From assembly GCF_045807065.1 (NCBI RefSeq), contig NZ_JBJMIE010000674.1, positions 1-5,420 of the forward strand: a stretch of DNA of 5,420 nt. Reading direction: 5' to 3'. Position numbers and translations under genes: made by a program. The notes under the pieces were generated by a model. The model had not been told where the DNA came from. It was given only the letters and a program-made list of their open reading frames with translations, and searched no databases. Below, piece after piece: positions 1 to 5,420 of the stretch. The stretch is from Actinophytocola sp045807065. Its GTDB lineage: Bacteria > Actinomycetota > Actinomycetes > Mycobacteriales > Pseudonocardiaceae. Each line of letters begins with the position of its first letter. Position 1 is the first letter of the stretch.

Positions 1-1631
1 AGGGCGTCGAGTTGGTTGCCGGTGGGGAGGTGGTGGTCGGCTTGGATTTCGTGGACGGCGAGTCGGGCGAAGAGGAAGTGGTGGTGGCTGGTGCCGATGG
101 CCAGTGCGAGGTCGCGGATCTGGTCGGGGTGTGTGTCGGGGAGCAGGCCGCGTCGGGTGGCGTCGGTGAGGCGGGTGCGCACGTAGGTGGTGATGGCGTG
201 GGGCTCGCGGCCGACGGTGACGGTGTCGGCGGGGGTGGCGTGTAGTGCGCGGAGGAGGTCGTGGTCGGCGGGTTCGGGGTGGTCGGGGTCTTCGCTGGTG
301 CCGCGTCGGGTGCCGACGACGACACGGACTCCGTCCAGTTGGGATAGGGGGTGGAGCAGGTCGCGGGCGATGGTGAGCGGTTCGGTGGCTTCGTCGAGGG
401 CGTCGGCGAGGATGGTGGTACTGGCGCGGTCGCGGATTCGGTCGCGGATTCGGTCGAGTAGCCAGGTAAGTTGTGCGGGGGTGTCGGCGGTGGCGGATGG
501 GGTGTCGCCGAGGGTGTCGCGGGCCAGTCGGGTGATGACGCCGGTGAGGGGCATGCCCGCCAGGTGCAGGACGGTGTCGAAGACGTCGTCGGGTGGGCGT
601 TGCTCGGGTGGGGCTTGGGTGATGAGTCCGTGGCGGGCCAGGGTCGTACGGAGTGTGGGTTTGCTCTGGACGACGAGATGGCCCAGGAGCGCGGATTTCC
701 CCGAGCCCGCGGCGCCGGTGATGGTGAGCAGTCCGGTGGTGTGGGTGCGTAGCCAGGTGGCGATGCGTTTGGATTCGGCTGTGCGGCCTTGGAAGTACCA
801 GGATTGTTCGCCGAGTTCCGCGCCTTGGGCTTTGGGGATGAAGTGGAGTTGTTCGTCGGGGGTGAGATCGTTGAGGGCGGTGTCGATGTCGGTGACGACG
901 TCGACCGGGCCGATCAGCGGCAGGGTGCGGGTGCGGTGCAGGGCGGCGTGTTCGTCGATGCGTTTGAGAATGATCTCGGCGTGGGGCAGGGTGCGGCGTA
1001 GTTCGCGTTCGACGTCCCACAGCGAGATGCGCGCGTCGTTGCGGTAGGCGCCGGACAGGACACGTTCCAGGGCTTGGCTGAACCGGCCCAGGGTGGTGGG
1101 GCCCTCGCCGGAGGTGCCGATCAGCAGGACTCGCCGGGAGCCGGGTCGGGTGTCCAACTCGGCGCTGAGTCGTTGGACGAAGCGGGCTGAGGAGCAGGCG
1201 TCGATGACGATGATGTGCCAGTGGTCGTCGTTGTGGTTGTCGTCGCCGGCGGTGCGGGCGGCGATGGTTTCGGCGAGTTTGGCGGTGCTGATGCCGTGTT
1301 CGCCGATGGGGTTGGGGCTGTGGGTGTGGGCGAGGGTGGCGGTGGTGTCGTTGGCCCAGCCGTGGCCCACCCAGTACAGCACCGAGTGCCGGACGCGGCT
1401 CTCGCCCCAGGTCCTGCACCGGTTGTCGGTGGCGTCACCGCCGCGGTCGGGCATGGGGGTGTCCCAGTCGACCGGGACGGCGCCGAAGAATGCCAGTTGG
1501 GCGGCGACCTTGTCGACTTCGTCCTGGACCGGCAGGCGGTCCTGGCCGGTCCAGTCGGGGTGGGTGTAGTGGCCGATCGGGACGGGAAACAGTTCCAGCT
1601 GCGGGTGTCCGGTCATCCGGTGTTCGGTCAT
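1..1631 (-). CDS. Caspase-like protease fused to STAND/AAA-type NTPase (3' end outside window)
   Basis: The reverse strand reads open from the ATG at 1631 to the left edge, giving 543 residues without a stop; the C-terminus lies outside. Residues about 10-245 form a caspase-like (peptidase C14 fold) domain. A hydrophobic strand ends in LYWVGHGW with the presumed catalytic His90, and a second strand, IIVIDACSS, carries the presumed Cys146. A NTPase domain follows: boundary box WYFQGRT (279-284 region), Walker A GAAGSGKS (306-313), Walker B TTILADALDE (405-414), and a sensor-like strand VRVVVGTRRG (435-444). The NTPase core matches that of the rightward caspase gene, the protease part far less. 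The start is set by a 4-base ATGA overlap with the lipase stop, and only a weak Shine-Dalgarno is seen, so translational coupling is likely. The probable role (inference) is a cytoplasmic, nucleotide-gated protease acting in defence or cell suicide. The target is unknown, and the expected C-terminal sensor repeats are not visible. Confidence 0.85.
   Translation of the reverse strand, partial: MTEHRMTGHPQLELFPVPIGHYTHPDWTGQDRLPVQDEVDKVAAQLAFFGAVPVDWDTPMPDRGGDATDNRCRTWGESRVRHSVLYWVGHGWANDTTATLAHTHSPNPIGEHGISTAKLAETIAARTAGDDNHNDDHWHIIVIDACSSARFVQRLSAELDTRPGSRRVLLIGTSGEGPTTLGRFSQALERVLSGAYRNDARISLWDVERELRRTLPHAEIILKRIDEHAALHRTRTLPLIGPVDVVTDIDTALNDLTPDEQLHFIPKAQGAELGEQSWYFQGRTAESKRIATWLRTHTTGLLTITGAAGSGKSALLGHLVVQSKPTLRTTLARHGLITQAPPEQRPPDDVFDTVLHLAGMPLTGVITRLARDTLGDTPSATADTPAQLTWLLDRIRDRIRDRASTTILADALDEATEPLTIARDLLHPLSQLDGVRVVVGTRRGTSEDPDHPEPADHDLLRALHATPADTVTVGREPHAITTYVRTRLTDATRRGLLPDTHPDQIRDLALAIGTSHHHFLFARLAVHEIQADHHLPTGNQLDA
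429..452 (-). repeat. 12-base tandem repeat inside the leftward NTPase
   Basis: Two perfect 12-base units (429-440 and 441-452) with a further partial copy encode DRIRDRIRDR at residues 393-402, just before Walker B of the leftward NTPase. The reading frame is kept, giving an alternating acidic/basic helix segment of slightly extended length. Confidence 0.8.
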
Positions 1632-3070
1632 TCGGTGGCGTCCGGGTTCTCGGCGAGCACGTACTGGGTGACCGGTTCGGGGCCTGCGGTGACCTGGACT
1701 CGGTAGAGGCCGGGTTTGGGCAGGCTGATCGTGGCGTGCACGGCCCCGTCCCGGCGGTGGGGGTAGCCGTGGGGCAGGGCGATGTTGGTCTCGACGTCGA
1801 CCACGGTGACGGTGGCGTGCAGCGCGTCGGTCCCGGTCAGTTCGGCGGTCCACTCGCGGTGGGGTGCGACGATGTCGGGCAGCCGCAGTCCGATGCCCTC
1901 GTTCGGGCCCAGGCGTGGTCCAGTGTCGGCGGCGCCGTAGGCCACGATGTCGTGGGCAACGGTGAGCGCGGTGTCGGCGCGGGCCAGGGGCATGTGGTGC
2001 AGCGCGGCGGGTATCGGTGTGGTGCCGTGGGCGGGCAGGGCGGCGTTGCGGGGGACGGTGCCGTCGCCCAGGCCCGGTGCGGTGACCGGTCGCCCGTCCG
2101 GGTGGCGCCGGATGTCGCCGTCGGGGGTGGGGTGGAAGGTGGTCTCCAGGCCGGTGGCCAGTCCGTCGGCGAGGGTGAGGCTGCTCGTGGTGGCCTGCTC
2201 GACCCCGATCACGGCGTGATGTCGAGTCAGGGGGTGTCGGGTCAGGGGCGTGTCGCGTTGCGCGGTCTGGGTGTGCAGGGCGGTGTCGGCCAGGTCGCGG
2301 TCCGCGCCCAGGGAGGCGAGGTCACCGGCGGTGAGGTGGCGGACCTGGGTGCCGTCCAGGACGCTGCGGTAGGTGGGCAGCAGGTCGTAGAGGCCGGGCA
2401 TGGTGACCGCCACTCGGCGCAACCTTTGCGCCGGCAGCGGGATGCGGCCGCCGACACCGGAGCCGAGGACCGCGGCGACTGTCGCGGTGCCGCCGAACGG
2501 GGTGCCCAGGGTGAGGATGTCGCGGACGTGGTCGGTGGCGCCGGGGATGGTGTGCAGGTGCCGGCACAGCAACCCGCCCATCGAATGCGCGACCAACACG
2601 ACCCGTGCGTCGGGATTGCCGGATTCCGCGCGCCACCAGCCCAGGTGCATGTCGATCTTTTCGGCCAGCAGTCTGGCGTTGTGGGCTACCGGGAGCCGCC
2701 AGTCGTAGGGGAATTCCAGGACCGCGTCGGGCCGTATCACGGCTGTCCGCACTGTGCGGAGTAATGGGCCGTATGGGGAAATACCGCCGAGTACGGCGGA
2801 GAACGCGGTGAATTCCAACCGTCGGGGCACGACCCGGGTTCCGTGGCCGTCGCGTTCCTCGTCGGTGACCGCCAGCGGGGTCAGTGCGCGGCCGATCGGG
2901 CTCCACGCCCGCACATACCAACCTGGCTCCAGGCCCCAGAGGAAGCGTTGGTCGACGGTGTCGTAGAGGGCGCTGCCCATCAATCCCGGAACGACGATCA
3001 CCGCATCCCGCGTCACCGGCGCACCATTCAGCAATTCCCCGACCGGTCCCGTTTCCCGTGGCACATTCAT
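1628..3070 (-). CDS. LCAT-family lipase/acyltransferase-like alpha/beta hydrolase
   Basis: Predicted 480-residue lecithin:cholesterol acyltransferase-like hydrolase, acting on ester bonds of lipids (family inference). Numbered from the chosen start, it shows the oxyanion-type motif VPGLMGSAL (27-35), the family hallmark YDWR (122-125), the nucleophile elbow AHSMGG with Ser163, the acid motif GDGTVP with Asp336, and a His pair HH at 358-359 as the likely catalytic histidine. The triad is therefore complete. The last 80 or so residues lack hydrolase motifs and read as alternating beta strands, probably an Ig-like beta-sandwich. No signal peptide or transmembrane helix is visible, whereas LCAT relatives are often exported, so a cytoplasmic enzyme is inferred. 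ATG 3070 was preferred to in-frame ATG 3118 because a putative -10 box overlaps 3118; GGGAG lies 12 bases before 3070, a long spacing, and GTG 3064 is also possible. The gene overlaps the downstream caspase-NTPase by 4 bases, so the two are probably one operon and one system. Confidence 0.85.
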   Translation of the reverse strand: MNVPRETGPVGELLNGAPVTRDAVIVVPGLMGSALYDTVDQRFLWGLEPGWYVRAWSPIGRALTPLAVTDEERDGHGTRVVPRRLEFTAFSAVLGGISPYGPLLRTVRTAVIRPDAVLEFPYDWRLPVAHNARLLAEKIDMHLGWWRAESGNPDARVVLVAHSMGGLLCRHLHTIPGATDHVRDILTLGTPFGGTATVAAVLGSGVGGRIPLPAQRLRRVAVTMPGLYDLLPTYRSVLDGTQVRHLTAGDLASLGADRDLADTALHTQTAQRDTPLTRHPLTRHHAVIGVEQATTSSLTLADGLATGLETTFHPTPDGDIRRHPDGRPVTAPGLGDGTVPRNAALPAHGTTPIPAALHHMPLARADTALTVAHDIVAYGAADTGPRLGPNEGIGLRLPDIVAPHREWTAELTGTDALHATVTVVDVETNIALPHGYPHRRDGAVHATISLPKPGLYRVQVTAGPEPVTQYVLAENPDATE

Positions 3071-3091
3071 CGAATCGCGGCACTCCCACCC

Positions 3092-3102
3092 GGTGTGACA
3101 CC
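3092..3102. repeat. Short inverted repeat, possible operator
   Basis: GGTGT-G-ACACC is a perfect 5-base-arm inverted repeat with a one-base centre. It lies just downstream of the inferred leftward transcription start and overlaps the weak rightward -35 candidate. Its place between two divergent genes would suit a repressor site, but a repeat this short can occur by chance in G+C-rich DNA. Confidence 0.25.
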
Positions 3103-3116
3103 CCCTGCGCCGCGAC

Positions 3117-3146
3117 ATTATCCGGGTACGGCACGATTACTGTCTC
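3117..3146 (-). promoter_or_regulatory. Candidate leftward promoter for lipase operon
   Basis: On the reverse strand, GAGACA (3146-3141) and GATAAT (3122-3117) are separated by 18 bases. They match the TTGACA and TATAAT consensus at 4 of 6 and 5 of 6 positions. Transcription would begin near 3110, giving a leader of about 40 bases before ATG 3070. If real, this rules out ATG 3118 as the lipase start, since it overlaps the -10 box. Judged by eye only. Confidence 0.35.
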
Positions 3147-3165
3147 GATAGCCCCAATTCGCACC

Positions 3166-3170
3166 GGAGG
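3166..3170 (+). promoter_or_regulatory. Ribosome-binding site of rightward caspase gene
   Basis: GGAGG (GGAGGTG when extended) is a strong Shine-Dalgarno sequence. It lies 7 bases before GTG 3178 and 4 bases before the adjacent in-frame GTG 3175. The spacing favours 3178 and shows that the long open frame upstream, back to 2884, is not translated as part of this protein. Confidence 0.75.
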
Positions 3171-3177
3171 TGTCGTG

Positions 3178-5172
3178 GTGAGCGCACGCCGCCTGTTCAT
3201 CCTCGCGGTCCGCGACTACCCCCACCAGTACGACGGGTTCGCCGAAGACGTCGACCACCAGCTTGAGGTGCTGCGCCGCTGGTGGTGCGCACCCGAGCTG
3301 GGCGAGAGGGCCTTGGATGTGGAAGACCTCGGGCCGGTTCACCACCGCCGCGACGTCGAAGACGCCGTCCACAAGACCGGGTTGCGTGAGCTGGCCGAGC
3401 ACGACGTGGCCGTCCTCTACATCACCGGCCACGGCGTGCGCAGCAACAGCGGGCGCCACTACCTGGCTCTACCCGCCACCCCGCCCGGCGAGTACCTCGT
3501 CCACGGCTACCCCACCGCCGACCTGGTCACCGCCGTGCTGGGCTCCAAGGCCAGACACCTGCTGGTGATCGTCAACTCGTGCTTCTCCGGGCAACTGGAA
3601 ACCGAACTCAGCGCCCTGCGCAAAGACCTCCCACCCGAACGCGAGCTCGGCTCGATCGAAGTGTTCGCCACCGCCGACTTCGACCAGATGCCCCGCGTCC
3701 GCGAGTTCGCCGACCTGCTCGCCGAGGTCCACCGCTACCTCGCCGGCGACCAGGCCGGCTACACCGAGCCGTGGCTGAGTATGGACGAGTTCGCCATGGA
3801 ACTGCACCAGGCCCACCAACGCCTCGGCCTGCGCGAACACCGCCGGCTGCTCAAACCCCGCCGGCTGCTCAAACCACTGACCAGCCCCGACCACAGCCCC
3901 TGCCTGCCCAACCCCGGCTACCAGCCAGTCCGCCACATCGTGGCCCCCGCGCTGGAACAGGTCGCCACCGACGCCGACGAACTGGACTACTGGCTCGACC
4001 GCGCCACCGGTCGCACCGCACCCACCGACCCCGGCTGGTACTTCGCCGGCCGCACCACCCTCACCACCCGCATCGCGGACTTCCTCCGCACGGGCCGAGG
4101 ACTGCTACTGGTCACCGGCGCCGCCGGAACCGGCAAATCCGCCATCGTCGCCCGCACCGTGACCCTCAGCGACCCCGGTTTCCGCGGCGACCCCCGCTAC
4201 CGCGCCGCCCTCGCCGACGCACCCGCGCACACGCTGCCCCCAACCGGATCAGTCCACGCCGCGGTCCTGGCCCGCAACAAGACCACCGACGAGATCGCCG
4301 AAGACCTCATCCACGCCCTCGGCGACACCCCCACCGCCCCGCCGGGATCACCCACCAGGACCACCGACCTGCGGACCCAGCTCGCCCTGCTGACCGAACG
4401 AGGCGACAACACCACGATCGTCATCGACGGCCTGGACGAAGCCGCCGACCCCACCCGCCTGGTCACCGACCTGGTCGGCCCGCTGCTGCACCGCACCGGC
4501 CCCACCGCCCCACGCCTGATCATCGGCGTCCGCAGCCCCACCCCGCACGCCGACACCGATGACGGACAGGAGCTGCTGGACCTGCTACACCGCTTCCCCG
4601 TGCCGATCACCGAACTGCGCACCGACCAGGACACCGTCGGCGACATCACCACCTATCTCGCCAACCTGCTCGCCGGCCGCTACCCCCACCCCGACCTCGA
4701 CGACATCGCCGCGCACATCGCCCGCGCCGTCGCCCCGTCCTTTCTCGACGCCCGCTTCGCAGGCCATCACCTCCGCATCCTGCCCACACCACCAAGCCCC
4801 CACGACCTCGCTCGCCTGGACCTGCACCACGGCACCATCGGTCTGCTCCGCCGCGACCTGCACGACACCGCCACCCCCGACCACCCCGCCCCGGCACTGC
4901 TGGCCGCGCTCCGCGCCACCGCCTTCGCCCTCGGCGCCGGAGTCCCCTGGGCCAACGTCTGGACCGCCATCGCCACCGCCGTCCACGACAACCCAGCAGA
5001 CAACCCGGTAACCGACACCACCATCAACCACCTGCTCCACAGCCGACTCGCCGGCTACCTCACCCGCGACACCGCCGACGACCGCACCGTCTACCGCCCA
5101 GTCCACGAAACCCTCGCCGAGACCCTGCGTGACCACCCCGAACACCTCATCGGAGACCCCGATGCTCACTGA
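3178..5172 (+). CDS. Caspase-like protease fused to STAND/AAA-type NTPase with winged-helix-like tail
   Basis: A 664-residue predicted cytoplasmic protease-switch protein. Residues 4-215 are a caspase-like (peptidase C14 fold) domain: strand RRLFILAVRDY, then LYITGHG with presumed catalytic His85, then LLVIVNSCFSG with presumed Cys135. A linker follows with a tandemly duplicated RRLLKP (222-233). The NTPase has the box WYFAGRT (287-293), Walker A GAAGTGKS (314-321), Walker B TTIVIDGLDEA (412-422) with Asp417, and sensor-like PRLIIGVRSP. Residues about 570-655 look helical, ending in a winged-helix-like YRPVHETLAETLRDHPEH, as seen after NTPase cores in actinobacterial STAND proteins. The GTG start is chosen from the GGAGG 7 bases upstream; GTG 3175 is the alternative. 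It overlaps the next gene by 11 bases. By family analogy, ligand sensing through the NTPase would release or assemble the protease in a defence or death response; the substrate is unknown. It differs from the leftward caspase chiefly in the protease part. Confidence 0.88.
   Translation: MSARRLFILAVRDYPHQYDGFAEDVDHQLEVLRRWWCAPELGERALDVEDLGPVHHRRDVEDAVHKTGLRELAEHDVAVLYITGHGVRSNSGRHYLALPATPPGEYLVHGYPTADLVTAVLGSKARHLLVIVNSCFSGQLETELSALRKDLPPERELGSIEVFATADFDQMPRVREFADLLAEVHRYLAGDQAGYTEPWLSMDEFAMELHQAHQRLGLREHRRLLKPRRLLKPLTSPDHSPCLPNPGYQPVRHIVAPALEQVATDADELDYWLDRATGRTAPTDPGWYFAGRTTLTTRIADFLRTGRGLLLVTGAAGTGKSAIVARTVTLSDPGFRGDPRYRAALADAPAHTLPPTGSVHAAVLARNKTTDEIAEDLIHALGDTPTAPPGSPTRTTDLRTQLALLTERGDNTTIVIDGLDEAADPTRLVTDLVGPLLHRTGPTAPRLIIGVRSPTPHADTDDGQELLDLLHRFPVPITELRTDQDTVGDITTYLANLLAGRYPHPDLDDIAAHIARAVAPSFLDARFAGHHLRILPTPPSPHDLARLDLHHGTIGLLRRDLHDTATPDHPAPALLAALRATAFALGAGVPWANVWTAIATAVHDNPADNPVTDTTINHLLHSRLAGYLTRDTADDRTVYRPVHETLAETLRDHPEHLIGDPDAH
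3841..3876 (+). repeat. 18-base tandem duplication in the caspase-NTPase linker
   Basis: Two adjacent 18-base units, 3841-3858 and 3859-3876, differ only at the last base (CCC against CCA). They encode RRLLKP twice, in frame, in the linker between the caspase-like and NTPase domains. This looks like a recent in-frame duplication by slippage. It doubles a strongly basic motif in a region likely to be exposed. Confidence 0.9.
5152..5156 (+). promoter_or_regulatory. Ribosome-binding site of the 3' partial gene
   Basis: GGAGA lies 5 bases before ATG 5162, inside the end of the upstream gene. It supports independent or coupled initiation at this ATG rather than a simple sequencing frameshift. Confidence 0.5.
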
Positions 5173-5420
5173 CCACACCCACATCCACCACCGCATCACC
5201 CAACACCTGGCCGCCCAACTTCCCGACGACCCCGATCTACCACCCCACCCCTACCTCCGCCGACACCTCATCGACCACGCCACACAAGGCCACGCCCTCG
5301 ACGACACCCACATCCCCACCCGATTCCTCCCCTGGGACACCAGCAACACCGTCCGCGCCGGCCTCGGCCTACCCATCACCGACAAACCCGAACACGCCGA
5401 ACTCGCCGCCTGGGCCCGCA
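5162..5420 (+). CDS. STAND-protein C-terminal module as a separate gene (5' part only)
   Basis: The frame is open from ATG 5162 to the right edge, giving 86 residues without a stop. It overlaps the upstream caspase-NTPase by 11 bases in another frame, with GGAGA 5 bases before the ATG. The segment HPYLRRHLIDHATQG (29-43) followed by LDDTHIPTRFLP (46-57) resembles the stretch that, in single-chain actinobacterial STAND proteins, follows the winged helix and precedes the C-terminal repeat or beta-propeller sensor (recognised from memory, not searched). The first 25 residues, with RITQHLAAQL, fit the helix normally linking the two. The likely role (inference) is a sensor subunit partnering the upstream protein, made in matched amounts by coupled translation. 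The alternative is that one ancestral gene was broken by a frameshift. The repeat domain itself lies outside the window. Confidence 0.7.
   Translation, partial: MLTDHTHIHHRITQHLAAQLPDDPDLPPHPYLRRHLIDHATQGHALDDTHIPTRFLPWDTSNTVRAGLGLPITDKPEHAELAAWAR

Larger units (their letters stand above)
3071..3177. promoter_or_regulatory. Divergent intergenic control region
   Basis: This roughly 105-base gap between the lipase start and the rightward caspase gene is the only non-coding stretch in the window and must hold the promoters of both arms. It is noticeably less G+C-rich than the genes around 3115-3160. It contains a candidate leftward promoter, a short inverted repeat and the rightward ribosome-binding site, annotated separately. 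A rightward promoter is less clear: GTGACA at 3095-3100 followed by TTATCC at 3119-3124 (18-base spacer) is a weak candidate. Confidence 0.6.

Noticed and set aside
1490..2764. Long rightward open frame (424 codons), plus smaller rightward frames between 12 and 2811
   Set aside because: These lie antisense to the lipase and the leftward caspase-NTPase, which have clear catalytic motifs. The products are Gly/Val/Arg-rich with no recognisable domain, as expected of antisense frames in G+C-rich DNA.
3071..3118. Lipase start at ATG 3118
   Set aside because: No Shine-Dalgarno is seen before it, and a good -10-like GATAAT overlaps it. The extra 16 residues (Arg/Cys-rich) look like untranslated leader. 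Not fully excluded.
2884..3177. Upstream in-frame extension of the rightward caspase gene to ATG 2884
   Set aside because: The added 98 codons are antisense to the lipase, rich in Arg/Pro/Ser and precede the strong GGAGG; the caspase fold starts right after GTG 3178.
3579..4562. Rightward 327-codon frame overlapping the caspase-NTPase
   Set aside because: Arg/Pro/His-rich out-of-frame shadow of the real gene, with no domain.
4585..5199. Leftward 204-codon frame and smaller frames antisense to the rightward NTPase
   Set aside because: Val/Gly-rich low-complexity translation with no motif, opposite a strand with clear Walker motifs.
1..5420. tRNA, rRNA, CRISPR array, insertion sequence, attachment site or rho-independent terminator
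   Set aside because: No cloverleaf, regularly spaced repeat, transposase/integrase motif, terminal inverted repeat or hairpin followed by a T-run was seen. Coding density is near complete, and both units run off the window, so terminators would lie outside.

Overview
The window looks like chromosomal accessory DNA from a high-GC actinomycete (Streptomyces/Nocardia/Pseudonocardiales type). It is very G+C-rich, codons end almost always in C or G, one gene has a GTG start, genes overlap by a few bases, and the protein families are typical of actinobacterial conflict loci. The genus cannot be fixed from the sequence alone.

Layout: two divergent transcription units face away from a short control region at about 3071-3177. 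Leftward, an LCAT-family lipase-like alpha/beta hydrolase (3070 to 1628) is followed, with a 4-base ATGA overlap, by a caspase-like protease fused to a P-loop STAND-type NTPase (from 1631, running off the left edge, 543 residues visible). Rightward, a second caspase-like protease/NTPase fusion of 664 residues (3178-5172) is followed, with an 11-base overlap, by an ORF running off the right edge (from 5162). Its first 86 residues resemble the stretch that normally follows the NTPase and winged-helix part inside single-chain actinobacterial STAND proteins.

The NTPase parts of the two large proteins are clearly related. Both open with a WYF(Q/A)GRT box, both have a GAAG(S/T)GKS Walker A, and both have a Walker B ending in LDEA about 97 residues later. 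Their caspase-like parts are much less alike: His90/Cys146 in a DACSS context against His85/Cys135 in an NSCFSG context. No transposase, integrase, RNA gene, CRISPR array or convincing terminator was seen.

Interpretation (inference): the locus is a candidate NTP-dependent defence or programmed-cell-death system. The STAND modules would act as sensor/switch, the caspase-like domains as proteases, and the lipase, which has no visible signal peptide, as a possible intracellular membrane-attacking effector. The novel points are the two divergent caspase-STAND arms, the coupling of one to a lipase, and the splitting of the other into two overlapping genes.
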